Shown: positions 15,581 through 24,131 of the stretch, one piece after another | Numbering within the stretch: the stretch's first letter is position 1 | How the letters are laid out: every line of letters begins with the position of its first letter | Source: Micromonospora sp. DSM 45708 | Lineage (GTDB): Bacteria; Actinomycetota; Actinomycetes; Mycobacteriales; Micromonosporaceae | DNA length: 64,000 bases | Direction: 5' to 3' | Assembly (NCBI RefSeq): GCF_039566955.1 | Contig: NZ_CP154796.1 | Span: 1,550,001 to 1,614,000, forward strand | The notes under the pieces: model-generated | The model's database searches: none | What the model was told of the DNA's origin: nothing | What the model saw: only the letters and a program-made list of their open reading frames with translations | Position numbers and translations under genes: made by a program

Positions 15581-18034
15581 ATGGGTTCCCGCAGTACGAA
15601 TCTCCGTACGAAGATCATCGCCCTGCTGGCGTCGCTGACCGCGCTCTGGGCGTTCGCGGCCTGGGTGACCGTGCGGGACGGGTTCAACCTGCTCGGCGTG
15701 CAGGCGCTCAACGCGCGGGTCTTCGAGCCGAGTGACCCGCTGCTGCTGGAGTTGCAGAACGAGCGCCGGCTCTCGCTGCGCTACCTGGGTGAGTCCGACC
15801 CCGCGCAGTTGCAGGAGCTCCAGGCCCAGCGCGGACGCACCGACACCGCCGCCACCGCGCTGTGGGCCTCGGTGCAGGACTGGCGCACCGAGGTCCCGGC
15901 CAGCGAGGAGCTGGAGCAACGGCTCGCCGAGTTGAAGGCCGAGCTCGGCCAGCTCGTCCAGGTCCGCGACGAGGTGGGCCGCAAGACCATCGACCGGACC
16001 GCGACGCTTGCCGCGTACGACGAGGCGGTCGACGGCATCTTCGCCGTCTTCGACGCGCTCGGCGGTCTCGACGACGACCAGATCGCCCGGGACACCGCCG
16101 CGCTGATCGACCTGAACCGTTCCCGCGAACTGCTGTCCCAACAGGACGCGCTGCTCACCGGCGCGGTCTCGGCCAACCGGCTGACCGTCGCCGAGCAGAC
16201 CGCGTTCGCCCGGTTGGTCGGCGCCCAGTGGTTCCTCGCCGACCGCACCGCCCGGGAACTCGCCCCGACCGACCGGTCCCGCTACCAGCAGATGGTCGAG
16301 GGGGAGGCGTTCGGGCAGTTGCGGACGCTCCAGGACCGGGTGCTCGCGGCCAAGGGCGAGGATGTGCGCCCGCCGGTCACCGCCGCGGCCTGGCGGGCCG
16401 CCGCCGACCGGGCGATGGCCGACCTGCGCGGGGTGATCCTCGCCGGTGGTGAGGACATCGTGTCCCGGGCCACCCCGGTCGCCGTCGGCGTCATCGTCCG
16501 GCTGGTGCTCGCCGCCGGTCTCGGCCTGATCGCCGTCGTCGCGTCCGTCATCGTCTCGATCACCACGGCCCGCGCGCTGGTCCGGCAGCTCGAACGGCTG
16601 CGCGAGGCCGCCTTCCGGCTGGCCAACGAGCGGCTGCCCAGCGTGGTGGAGCGGCTGGGCCACGGTGAGGAGGTGGACGTCGCCCGGGAGGCGCCACCGT
16701 TGCAGTTCGGCGACGACGAGATCGGCCAGGTCGGCAAGGCCTTCAACCTGGTCCAGGAGACCGCCGTCCGCACCGCCGTCGAGCAGGCCGAGCTGCGCCG
16801 CAGCGTCCGCGACGTGTTCCTCAGCCTGGCCCGGCGCACCCAGGCGCTGGTGCACCGCCAGCTCACGCTGCTCGACGCCATGGAACGCCGGGAACACGAC
16901 GCCGAGGAGCTGGAGGACCTGTTCCGGGTCGACCACCTGGCCACCCGGATGCGGCGTAACGCGGAGAACCTGATCGTGCTCTCCGGGTCGACGCCGGGTC
17001 GCGCCTGGCGGCGCAGCGTGCCGATGGTCGACGTGGTGCGCGGCGCGGTCGCCGAGGTCGAGGACTACACCCGGGTGACCGTCCGGTCGCTGGGCGCGGT
17101 GTCGCTGACCGGCCGCGCCGTCGGTGACGTGATCCACCTGCTGGCCGAGCTGATCGAGAACGGCCTCTCCTTCTCGCCGCCGCAGACCACCGTGGAGGTG
17201 CGCGGCCAACTGGTCGCCAACGGTTTCGCGATCGAGATCGAGGACCGGGGCCTCGGCATGAGCGGCGACGACCTGGCCGCCGCCAACGCGCGCATCGTGG
17301 ACCGGTCCGAGCTGAACCTCGCCGACGCCGCCCGGCTCGGCCTGTTCGTGGTCAGCCGGCTCACCGAGCGGCACGGCGTGCGGGTGCAGCTCCGGGAGTC
17401 GGCGTACGGCGGCACGACCGCGGTGGTGCTGATCCCGCGGGAACTGATCAGCACGGACGCCGGCGAGCCGGACGGGACCGCCGAGACGCGTGCCGGCACC
17501 GCCGCGCCGGTGCCGGCGCCGGCTGTCGCGCCGCAGGACGCCCCGGCCCGGCCCGGCCCGGAGACGGTCCCGGTCCGGACGGGCGAGGACGGCACCGCCG
17601 TCGGGGCCGGGCCGGTCGACGCCGGTACGCCCGACACCGAGCCGGCACCACCGGTGCCCCGGCTGACGCCGTCCGGGCTGCCGGCGCGTACCCGCAAACG
17701 GCAGCCGGCGGTGGCCGGGCCGACCGCGGAGCTGGCCGTGGTCGAGAACCGCGCCGCGCCGGCGGTGGCCGAGGAGACGACGCCACCGAGGACCGACGTC
17801 GGGCTGCCCGTCCGGGTACGCCAGGCCAGCCTCGTCCCGGAGCTGCGGCACGAGCGGTCCGAGGCGGACGACGACGGGGCGGACGACACGGCGCGCGCAC
17901 CGGAGCAGGTACGCCGGATGATGAGCTCCTACCAGAGTGGAACCCGACGTGGCCGCACCGACGCGGCGCGGCTGCTCGGCGGGGCGCACGGGGCCGGTGA
18001 CGGGCCGGCCGACGGAAACGAGCAGGTCACCTGA
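15581..18034 (+). CDS. cvnA: Conservon sensor kinase-like protein (CvnA)
   Basis: 817 residues. Transmembrane helix near 12-30, an extracytoplasmic helical region (35-300) like nitrate/nitrite-sensing NIT domains, a second helix (about 308-330), a HAMP-like linker, and a kinase core with ELIENGLSFSPP (N box) and EDRGLGMSGDD (G box). The histidine region is in LVHRQLTLLDAMERRE. A long Pro/Ala-rich tail (about 625-817) follows. It is the first gene of a typical conservon with roadblock, DUF742 and GTPase genes. In Streptomyces these proteins form a membrane complex that controls development or secondary metabolism. GTG 15578 and ATG 15581 are both possible starts. Confidence 0.92.
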   Translation: MGSRSTNLRTKIIALLASLTALWAFAAWVTVRDGFNLLGVQALNARVFEPSDPLLLELQNERRLSLRYLGESDPAQLQELQAQRGRTDTAATALWASVQDWRTEVPASEELEQRLAELKAELGQLVQVRDEVGRKTIDRTATLAAYDEAVDGIFAVFDALGGLDDDQIARDTAALIDLNRSRELLSQQDALLTGAVSANRLTVAEQTAFARLVGAQWFLADRTARELAPTDRSRYQQMVEGEAFGQLRTLQDRVLAAKGEDVRPPVTAAAWRAAADRAMADLRGVILAGGEDIVSRATPVAVGVIVRLVLAAGLGLIAVVASVIVSITTARALVRQLERLREAAFRLANERLPSVVERLGHGEEVDVAREAPPLQFGDDEIGQVGKAFNLVQETAVRTAVEQAELRRSVRDVFLSLARRTQALVHRQLTLLDAMERREHDAEELEDLFRVDHLATRMRRNAENLIVLSGSTPGRAWRRSVPMVDVVRGAVAEVEDYTRVTVRSLGAVSLTGRAVGDVIHLLAELIENGLSFSPPQTTVEVRGQLVANGFAIEIEDRGLGMSGDDLAAANARIVDRSELNLADAARLGLFVVSRLTERHGVRVQLRESAYGGTTAVVLIPRELISTDAGEPDGTAETRAGTAAPVPAPAVAPQDAPARPGPETVPVRTGEDGTAVGAGPVDAGTPDTEPAPPVPRLTPSGLPARTRKRQPAVAGPTAELAVVENRAAPAVAEETTPPRTDVGLPVRVRQASLVPELRHERSEADDDGADDTARAPEQVRRMMSSYQSGTRRGRTDAARLLGGAHGAGDGPADGNEQVT

Positions 18035-18100
18035 CCGGGCGTCGACGCCGACGCATCCGGGACGAGAACGGCACACCAGCCGGGGAGAAGAGGACGACGA

Positions 18101-18526
18101 GTGGCGCAGAAGACGGCTTCGAGCGCGGATCTTGCGTGGCTGCTGGATGACCTGGTCGGCCGGGTCAAGCAGGCGGAACACGCCGTGGCGCTCTCCACCG
18201 ACGGACTGCTGATGGCCTCGTCCCGCGGATTGAGCAGGGACGACGGCGAGCACCTGGCGGCGATGGCGGCGGGCATCCAGAGCCTGGCCCGGGGCGCGGG
18301 CAAGCGGTTCGGCGGTGGTCAGGTGCAGCAGACCATCATCGAGATGCAGTCCTCCTTCCTGTTCGTCACCGCGGCCGGCCGCAACGCCTGCCTGGCGGTG
18401 CTGGCCTCGGAGGACGCGGACGTCGGCCTGATCGCGTACGAGATGGCCATGCTGGTCACCCGGGTCGGCCGGTTCGTCGCATCACCCACCCGGGAACAGC
18501 CCCTCGGCGAGAACGCGGCGCGATGA
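18101..18526 (+). CDS. cvnB: Roadblock/LC7 domain protein (CvnB)
   Basis: 141 residues with a roadblock/LC7 fold: SADLAWLLDDLVGRV, then HAVALSTDGLLMASS and the closing hydrophobic strands. In conservons this protein acts as a scaffold or GTPase-activating-like partner of the small GTPase CvnD. It starts with GTG at 18101 after a GGGGAGAAGAGGACG leader and overlaps the next gene by ATGA (18523-18526). Second gene of the conservon. Confidence 0.93.
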   Translation: MAQKTASSADLAWLLDDLVGRVKQAEHAVALSTDGLLMASSRGLSRDDGEHLAAMAAGIQSLARGAGKRFGGGQVQQTIIEMQSSFLFVTAAGRNACLAVLASEDADVGLIAYEMAMLVTRVGRFVASPTREQPLGENAAR

Positions 18527-18912
18527 CCGGCCGGGGGGAGCCCACCGAGCAGGAGTGGGTCGACGACCACGCGGGTCCGGTGGTCCGCCCGTACGCGGTG
18601 ACCGGTGGCCGGGCCCGCCCGGTGACCGGCACGTTCGACCTGATCTCCCTGGTGACCGCGACCCGTACCGAGGTCGGGTCGGAGTCCGGGCTGGGCCCGG
18701 AGCACGTGGCGATAGTCGGCCTCTGTCAGCGGATCCTTTCCGTGGCCGAGATCGCCGCCCATCTCGACCTGCCGGTGGGCACCGTCCGGGTCCTCCTCGG
18801 AGACCTGGCGGCCCGCAGTCTGGTGCAGGTACGCGAGCCGCGCGCCACCCCCGCCGGCCTTCCCGACGAGCATGTTTTCGAGGCGGTAATCAATGGACTA
18901 CGGGCGCTCTGA
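18523..18912 (+). CDS. cvnC: DUF742 protein (CvnC)
   Basis: 129 residues. The core VVRPYAVTGGRARP and the winged-helix-like middle (GLCQRILSVAEIAAHLDLPVG) are typical of DUF742 proteins, found almost only in conservons. It begins with an ATG overlapping the cvnB stop, and its last 20 bases overlap the start of cvnD. Function within the complex is unknown; the helix-turn-helix-like segment might bind DNA or a partner. Confidence 0.92.
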   Translation: MTGRGEPTEQEWVDDHAGPVVRPYAVTGGRARPVTGTFDLISLVTATRTEVGSESGLGPEHVAIVGLCQRILSVAEIAAHLDLPVGTVRVLLGDLAARSLVQVREPRATPAGLPDEHVFEAVINGLRAL

Positions 18913-19501
18913 GCGGCCGGCGGGAGCGGCGCCGCTGCCCACCGCGATCAAGATCCTGATCGCCGGTGGTTTCGGCGTGGGCAAGACCACCATGGTCGGC
19001 GCGGTCAGCGAGACCCGGCCGCTGCGTACCGAAGAGGTGCTGACCGAGACCGGGATCGGCATCGACGACCTGTCCGGCGTGGAGGCGAAGTCGACCACCA
19101 CCGTGGCGATGGACTTCGGCCGGATCACGCTCAGCGACGATCTGGTGCTCTATCTGTTCGGCACACCCGGGCAGGACCGGTTCTGGTTCGTCTGGGACGA
19201 GCTGGCGCTCGGCGCGCTCGGCGCGGTGGTGCTCGCCGACACCCGCCGGCTGGCCGACTGCTTCCCGTCGATCGACTACTTCGAGGGGCGCGGCACGCCG
19301 TTCGTGGTGGCGGTGAACTGCTTCGAGGGGGCCCGGCAGTTCCGGCTCGACGAGGTGCAGGCGGCGCTCGACCTGGATCCGGGCGTGCCGGTGGTGCTCT
19401 GCGACGCACGTCAGCGCGAGTCGGCCAAGGAGGTGCTGATCACGCTGCTGGAGCACGCCATGAAGCTGCGTGAGGCGCGTCGGCGGGCCGCCGGTGACTG
19501 A
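18893..19501 (+). CDS. cvnD: Small Ras-like GTPase (CvnD)
   Basis: 202 residues. P-loop GGFGVGKTTM (about 26-35), switch II GTPGQDRFWF (near 90) and the G4 region VVAVNCFEG, where the classical NKxD is missing as usual in CvnD proteins. It acts as the nucleotide switch of the conservon. The start overlaps cvnC by 20 bases. Just after the gene (19606) an ISL3-type insertion sequence begins, so any downstream conservon gene such as a P450 would have been separated from it. Confidence 0.92.
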   Translation: MDYGRSERPAGAAPLPTAIKILIAGGFGVGKTTMVGAVSETRPLRTEEVLTETGIGIDDLSGVEAKSTTTVAMDFGRITLSDDLVLYLFGTPGQDRFWFVWDELALGALGAVVLADTRRLADCFPSIDYFEGRGTPFVVAVNCFEGARQFRLDEVQAALDLDPGVPVVLCDARQRESAKEVLITLLEHAMKLREARRRAAGD

Positions 19502-19605
19502 GCTGCGCGAGGATCTGCGGGTCTGACCGCCGGCACTCCGCCACCCGTCCGGTGACCCAGCGTCACCGCGACGGGAAACCGGATCGCTCTGAGCGGTATA
19601 CCGCT

Positions 19606-21029
19606 GGGTCACAATTATGGATTTTGTGCTGGATGTGTGGGTCATCGGTTGGGGAGTTGGGGGCGGTGGCCGCCGAGGCTGAGTAGGGCTAGGGCGATGA
19701 GGGCGTGGGGTGAGTGGAAGCCGAAGGCCATCCGGGTGATGAGGCGGATCTTGGCATTGACGGATTCGATGCGGCCGTTGGACAGGCCGTGTTCGAGCGA
19801 GGCGATGATGGCGTCGCGGTGGCGGACCACGCGGCGTTGCAGGTCGACGAAGATGTCGATGCGGCTGCGGCGGGCCCAGCCGATCCATTGGTCGAGGGCT
19901 TGGACCGCTGTGGTGGGGCTGGTTTTGGCCAGGGTGAACACGTAGCGCAGGCCTTCTTTGAGGGCCCAGGCTCGGTGTAGGCGGGGGTGGTTCTTGGCGA
20001 TCCAGTCGAGGGTGGCCCGTTGTGCGCCGGTGAGGTTGTCCGGGTTCTTCCACAACGCCCAGCGGGTGTTCTTCACCAGCCGCGCTTCGCCGACGGCGAC
20101 ACCGCGACGGCCTGTTCCCCGACCGGCGGCGGCGTTCCATACCTGCCGGCGGACTCGGTCCACGGCGTCGCTGGCCCAGGCCACGACGTGGAACGGGTCG
20201 GCGCAGCGCACCGCGTTCGGGCAACGACGGCGCACCACGGTGGTGATCCAGTCCGCGCCGTCAGCCGACACGTGGGTGATCGCGGCTGCCCGCTCGGGTC
20301 CGAGCAGGTCGAAGAACTCGTGCAACGTAGCCGCGCTCTTGCCCGCAGCGGCCCACACCAGCCGGCCGGTGTCGTGATCCACCACCACGCTCAGATACCG
20401 GTGGCCTTTCTTGTAGCTGACCTCGTCGATACCGATACGACGTAACCCGTCGAGGCGATCCACCGCTGCGCCGCTATCAGCCCACACCCGCGCGATGATC
20501 GCACCCACCGTGCGCCAACTGATCCGCATCAACCGCGACACCACCGACTTCGCCGCGTGCACCGCCAACCACGCCACCGCCTGATCGAACGCCCGGGTAT
20601 GCCCCGCCCCATGCCTGGCCCACGGCACCGCCGCGACCACCACCCCATGCACCCGACACGACACCCGCGGCGCATCGGCCTCGATCACCGCCCGCACCAC
20701 CCCCAGATCCAACGCCCGCCACCGCCGACGCACCCCCGCGTCATAACCAGGACACCGCCGCCGGCAAAACGGACACCGCCGCCGAGCACCCCGAGCCACC
20801 CGCACCCGAGCCACCACCACCTGCTCGACCGCATCGAACTCGACACCCTCCACCACCGCCTGCTCGACCCCGAACAACCGAGCCCATACCCTTACCGAAC
20901 GCACGCCGTTGCCCCGCCCACTCAGTTCTGACCTTCGACAAGCCAGAACCTAGGCAGGACAACGGCGTGCGCCATCAACGACGCGCCCAACCACCCACAA
21001 ACACGTCACAAGACCCACAATTATGACTA
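19606..21029 (-). mobile_element. Insertion sequence, ISL3 family
   Basis: About 1.42 kb. The ends are imperfect inverted repeats: the first 23 bases from 19606 match the complement of the last 23 bases ending at 21029 at 17 positions, including ATT and TTGTG blocks. One transposase gene fills it. It is bounded on both sides by the palindrome AGCGGTATACCGC. The transposase frame is intact, so the copy may be active or recent. Confidence 0.85.
19642..20904 (-). CDS. ISL3 family transposase
   Basis: 420 residues. A zinc-finger-like N-terminus contains CPFCRRRCPGYD and a later SCRVHG; a helix-turn-helix region follows (VSRLMRISWRTVGAII). The DDE catalytic core has IGIDEVSYKKGHRYLSVVVD, then VSADGADW, and an Asn/Glu-bearing end GRIESVNAKIRL. 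This order matches ISL3 transposases. Start GTG at 20904. Full length with no frameshift. Confidence 0.92.
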   Translation of the reverse strand: MRSVRVWARLFGVEQAVVEGVEFDAVEQVVVARVRVARGARRRCPFCRRRCPGYDAGVRRRWRALDLGVVRAVIEADAPRVSCRVHGVVVAAVPWARHGAGHTRAFDQAVAWLAVHAAKSVVSRLMRISWRTVGAIIARVWADSGAAVDRLDGLRRIGIDEVSYKKGHRYLSVVVDHDTGRLVWAAAGKSAATLHEFFDLLGPERAAAITHVSADGADWITTVVRRRCPNAVRCADPFHVVAWASDAVDRVRRQVWNAAAGRGTGRRGVAVGEARLVKNTRWALWKNPDNLTGAQRATLDWIAKNHPRLHRAWALKEGLRYVFTLAKTSPTTAVQALDQWIGWARRSRIDIFVDLQRRVVRHRDAIIASLEHGLSNGRIESVNAKIRLITRMAFGFHSPHALIALALLSLGGHRPQLPNR

Positions 21030-21075
21030 AGCGGTATACCGCGTCGAACGCACGCGTGGCGCGGTGGCGCTAGCG

Positions 21076-22047
21076 CTAGCTGTAATGCCCAGCTGCGTTG
21101 TTGACGCGGCTGATGGGTGGTTTGCCGCCGAGTGAGGTGTGGTTGCGGTGGTGGTTGTAGGTGTGTAGCCAGGTGGGTAGGGCGTCGGCGCGTTGTTGGT
21201 TGCTGATGTAGGGCTGTTGGTAGGCCCATTCTTCGAGCAGGGTGCGGTTGAAGCGTTCGGCTTTGCCGTTGGTCTGTGGTCGGTAGCGGCGGGTGAAGCG
21301 GGCGGTGGCGCCGAGGTCGGTCAGGGCTTGGTGCCAGGCTCGGCCTCGGCGGTAGGCCAGGGCGTTGTCGGTCATGACGCGTTCGACGTGGGTGATGCCG
21401 TGGGTGGCGAAGTGTTCGGCGGCGCGGCGGAGGAAGCCGGCGCAGGTGTGGGTCTTCTCGTCGGGGTGGATCTCGGCGTAGGCGATGCGGGTGTGGTCGT
21501 CGATGGCGCAGTGCACGTAGTCGAAGCCGACGCGGGCGGTGTTGCGGGCTCGGCGGTGTTCGAGGCTGTCGCGACCCAGGATCCGCCAGCCGCCGCCGTC
21601 ACGGACCCGGCCGAGTTTCTTGACGTCGACGTGGATCAGCTCACCGGGACGGTCACGCTCGTAGCGGCGGATGACCTGACCGGTGGGCCGATCGAGCCAG
21701 GCTAGACGGTGCAGACCGTGCCGGGTCAGGATCGCGTGCACGGTCGAGGCGGGTAACCCGAGCAACGGTCCGAGCCGCTGCGCGCCGAGTTTGCGTTCCT
21801 GGCGCAGCTGGCAGACCCGCGCCTCCAGCTCTGCGGGCGTCTTGTGAGGCTGGTGGTGAGCCCGGCTGGACCGGTCGGTCAGACCGGCGTCGCCCTCGGC
21901 CCGCCACCGCTGCAGCCATTTGTAGCCGGTGGCCCGGGAGCAGCCCAGTTCCTTGACGACGTGGGCGACCGGCCGGCCCTGGTCGACGACACGCATGATG
22001 AGCAGCCGCCGGCCGTGAACGGTCAGCCGGGCATTACGGTGGGCCAT
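21076..22047 (-). CDS. IS481 family transposase
   Basis: 323 residues. An N-terminal helix-turn-helix (VVKELGCSRATGYKWLQRW) is followed by an integrase-type DDE core: Asp in LIHVDVKKLG, Asp in RVMTDNALAYRRG, Glu in GKAERFNRTLLEEW. Start ATG at 22047. The reading frame runs out through the left inverted repeat, and the TAG stop (21076-21078) lies in the flanking GCTAGC target copy, not in the element. The stop codon is thus supplied by the insertion site. Confidence 0.93.
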   Translation of the reverse strand: MAHRNARLTVHGRRLLIMRVVDQGRPVAHVVKELGCSRATGYKWLQRWRAEGDAGLTDRSSRAHHQPHKTPAELEARVCQLRQERKLGAQRLGPLLGLPASTVHAILTRHGLHRLAWLDRPTGQVIRRYERDRPGELIHVDVKKLGRVRDGGGWRILGRDSLEHRRARNTARVGFDYVHCAIDDHTRIAYAEIHPDEKTHTCAGFLRRAAEHFATHGITHVERVMTDNALAYRRGRAWHQALTDLGATARFTRRYRPQTNGKAERFNRTLLEEWAYQQPYISNQQRADALPTWLHTYNHHRNHTSLGGKPPISRVNNAAGHYS

Positions 22048-22149
22048 GAGACCTCCGGTTTCGGTGTGGGCGTCAGCACCTCACACCTCGCCGGAGGTCT
22101 CGCCTCGTCTCAAGCCGCCACGCCGTCAACAACCCTCATGGGCATTACA
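21081..22149 (-). mobile_element. Insertion sequence, IS481 family
   Basis: 1069 bp. The ends begin TGTAATGCCCA on each side, then differ for 5 bases, then share GTTGTTGACG, giving 26-bp imperfect inverted repeats (21 of 26 matching). One transposase gene. Direct copies of GCTAGCGCTAGC flank it. The element sits 51 bases from the ISL3 element, just beyond the end of the LysR gene. Confidence 0.92.
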
Positions 22150-22156
22150 GCTAGCG

Positions 22157-23005
22157 CTAGCGGCGGGTGGCGGCCCGGACCAGGCCGGCCAGGGCCCGCG
22201 ACCGGCTGTGCGGCGGCCACGCGATCACCGTGGTCACCGCGGGCGCGTCCGGCACCGGCACCGCGGCGAGGCCGGGACCCAGAAGCGTCCGGCACGACTC
22301 GGGCAGCACCGTCGCGGCCCGGCCGAGCGCGATCAGTTGGAGGAGCTGGGCATGGTCCCGGACCTCCGGGCCCGGACCGTCCGGATACGTGCCGTCCGAC
22401 CGGGGCCAGCGCGGCATCGGCAGGCCGGGCAGCGCCTCGACGTCGGCCAGCCGCAGCTCGCGCGCGCCGGCGGCGGGATGCGCGGCCGGCAGGACCGCGA
22501 CCTGCTGCTCCGTCACCAGTTCCTCGGTGTCGAGCCCGGCGGTCGAGTCGAACGGCAGGTGCAGCAGCGCCACGTCGGCCCGACCGTCGCGCAGCAGCCG
22601 CTCCTGTTCGCCGATGCCGCACAGCAACACGTCCACGGCGACCGCGTCCGGTTCGGCGGCGTACGCGTCGAGCAGTTTCGGCAGCAGCTCGCTGGACGCG
22701 CCGGCCTTCGTGGCCAGCACCAGGCCGGGCTCGCCGTCCGCGGCGGACGCGGCGCGGCGGGTGCGGCGGTCGGCGGCGGCCACCGCGTCCAGCGCGGCCC
22801 GGCCCTCGCGCAGCAGCACCGCGCCGGCCGGGGTCAGCGTGACGGCCCGGCTGTCCCGAGCCAGCAGCGTCGCCCCGAGCCGCCGTTCGAGCTGCGCGAT
22901 CGCCCGCGACAGCGGCGGTTGGGCGATGCCGAGGCGGCGCGCGGCGCGGCCGAAGTGCAGCTCCTCGGCGACCGCGACGAAGTAGCGCAACTCCCGGGTC
23001 TCCAC
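22157..23005 (-). CDS. LysR family transcriptional regulator
   Basis: 282 residues. N-terminal winged helix (RELRYFVAVAEELHFGRAARRL, then PPLSRAIAQLERRLG) and a substrate-binding domain. Start GTG at 23005 gives the standard LysR N-terminus (VETRELRYF). Its TAG stop lies in the GCTAGC repeat created or used by the IS481 insertion, but the C-terminus looks complete. It is divergent from an SDR gene, with a T-N11-A palindrome between them, so it probably controls that gene and itself. Confidence 0.9.
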   Translation of the reverse strand: METRELRYFVAVAEELHFGRAARRLGIAQPPLSRAIAQLERRLGATLLARDSRAVTLTPAGAVLLREGRAALDAVAAADRRTRRAASAADGEPGLVLATKAGASSELLPKLLDAYAAEPDAVAVDVLLCGIGEQERLLRDGRADVALLHLPFDSTAGLDTEELVTEQQVAVLPAAHPAAGARELRLADVEALPGLPMPRWPRSDGTYPDGPGPEVRDHAQLLQLIALGRAATVLPESCRTLLGPGLAAVPVPDAPAVTTVIAWPPHSRSRALAGLVRAATRR

Positions 23006-23026
23006 CCGGCCACCGTACCTCCGGGT

Positions 23027-23043
23027 GATACCCGGCGGGTATC
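23027..23043. promoter_or_regulatory. LysR-type operator (T-N11-A)
   Basis: A perfect inverted repeat GATACCC-GGC-GGGTATC contains ATAC-N7-GTAT and fits the T-N11-A box bound by LysR proteins. It is 21 bases from the LysR start and 56 bases upstream of the divergent SDR start, the usual position for such a site. Confidence 0.7.
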
Positions 23044-23099
23044 GCGCGCTACCGAGACGGTGTTGGTCGCCCGGTGCCGGCGCGACCAGGATCAATCGC

Positions 23100-23831
23100 A
23101 TGAGCGAACGCACGATCGCGCTGGTGACCGGCGCGAACAAGGGAATCGGGTACGAGATCGCGGCCGGCCTGGGCGCGCTCGGCTGGCGGGTGGGCGTCGG
23201 CGCGCGGGACGGGCAGCGCCGGGAGGCCGCGGTGGCGAAGCTGCGCGCGGACGGCGTGGACGCGTTCGGCGTACCGCTGGACGTGACCGACGACGCGAGC
23301 GTGACCGCCGCCGCCCGCCTGCTGACCGAGCAGGCCGGCGGTCTCGACGTGCTGGTCAACAACGCGGGCGTCACCGGCGGCATGCCGCAGCGGCCCGGCG
23401 GCGTGGACGTCGCGACCGTGCGGGCCGCGGTCGAGGTCAACGTGATCGGCGTCATCCGGGTCACCGAGGCGATGCTGCCGCTGCTGCGCCGCTCGGCCTC
23501 GCCCCGGATCGTCAACATGTCCAGCGGCGTCGGCTCGCTCGCCCGGCAGAGCGCCTCCACCGGGGAGGAGCAGACCGGCCCGCTGTCCGTGGCCTACGCG
23601 CCGTCGAAGTCGATGCTCAACGCGGTGACCATCCAGTACGCGCGCGCGTTGGGCGACACGAACATCCTGATCAACGCCGGCTGCCCCGGCTTCACCGCGA
23701 CCGACCTGAACGGCTTCCGCGGCGTGCGTACGCCGCAGCAGGGCGCGGCGATCGGGATCAGGCTGGCGACGCTGCCCGACGACGGGCCGACCGGCGGGTT
23801 CTTCGAGGACGCCGGTGTGGTGCCCTGGTGA
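23100..23831 (+). CDS. SDR family NAD(P)-dependent oxidoreductase
   Basis: 243 residues, carbonyl-reductase-like SDR. Cofactor motif TGANKGIGYEIA (9-20), NNAGV near 84, and catalytic Tyr and Lys in VAYAPSKSMLNA. The insert between SSGVGSLARQS and the Tyr contains a short loop as in plant and mammalian carbonyl reductases. Start ATG at 23100; upstream GACCAGGATCAATCGC gives a modest ribosome site. It is divergent from the LysR gene and shares the operator at 23027-23043. Substrate unknown, likely a small carbonyl compound. Confidence 0.9.
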   Translation: MSERTIALVTGANKGIGYEIAAGLGALGWRVGVGARDGQRREAAVAKLRADGVDAFGVPLDVTDDASVTAAARLLTEQAGGLDVLVNNAGVTGGMPQRPGGVDVATVRAAVEVNVIGVIRVTEAMLPLLRRSASPRIVNMSSGVGSLARQSASTGEEQTGPLSVAYAPSKSMLNAVTIQYARALGDTNILINAGCPGFTATDLNGFRGVRTPQQGAAIGIRLATLPDDGPTGGFFEDAGVVPW

Positions 23832-23851
23832 CCGATCGGTCCGGCCGGGGA

Positions 23852-24055
23852 TCAGTCGCCGATCGCGTCCCGCATGCGTTCTCTCGTCCAGTACGCGGAC
23901 GGATCGGTGGCGCCGGGGCTCGGATTGTGTGTCGCGACCACCGGGCCGGGCGCGGGGGATGCCGCCCCGGCGTCACGCGTCACGATGATGACGATGGCCG
24001 CGGCCACCGCCAGCGCCGCGGCGCCGGCCGCGCCGAGCAGTACGGGGTGTGACAT
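23852..24055 (-). CDS. Small membrane protein carrying a protease-propeptide-like motif
   Basis: 67 residues. One hydrophobic helix (about 6-26) is followed by a short Pro/Ala-rich segment and the end SAYWTRERMRDAIGD. That end closely matches the propeptide of the adjacent trypsin-like protease, which reads RAYWTAERMAAAT just before its mature domain. The ORF stops there; no protease domain follows. It could be a truncated duplicate, a membrane-held mimic of the propeptide, or part of a regulatory pair. Start ATG at 24055, GGGAGGCAC upstream. It is 76 bases downstream of the protease gene and reads the same way. Confidence 0.65.
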   Translation of the reverse strand: MSHPVLLGAAGAAALAVAAAIVIIVTRDAGAASPAPGPVVATHNPSPGATDPSAYWTRERMRDAIGD

Positions 24056-24131
24056 TGTGCCTCCCTGAAGCGGGTGGTTAGCGTGTCGGTCCGCCTGGTG
24101 CGCCGGTCGGTGCCCCAGGCGGACCCGTCGT

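Larger units (their letters stand above)
19592..21042. repeat. Palindromic 13-bp repeat flanking the ISL3 element
   Basis: AGCGGTATACCGC occurs at 19592-19604 (extended to the perfect 14-bp palindrome AGCGGTATACCGCT) and again at 21030-21042, immediately outside the two IS ends. It may be a target-site duplication of an operator-like palindrome or an outer part of the element's ends. Confidence 0.7.
21069..22161. repeat. 12-bp palindromic repeat flanking the IS481 element
   Basis: GCTAGCGCTAGC lies directly before the left IS end (21069-21080) and directly after the right end (22150-22161). It holds two GCTAGC units. IS481-type elements prefer NCTAGN targets, so this is a target-site duplication of 6 or 12 bases in a tandem GCTAGC site. 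Confidence 0.85.

Noticed and set aside
22157..23005. LysR gene truncated by the IS481 insertion
   Set aside because: The stop codon falls in the duplicated target sequence itself, and the protein has normal LysR length.
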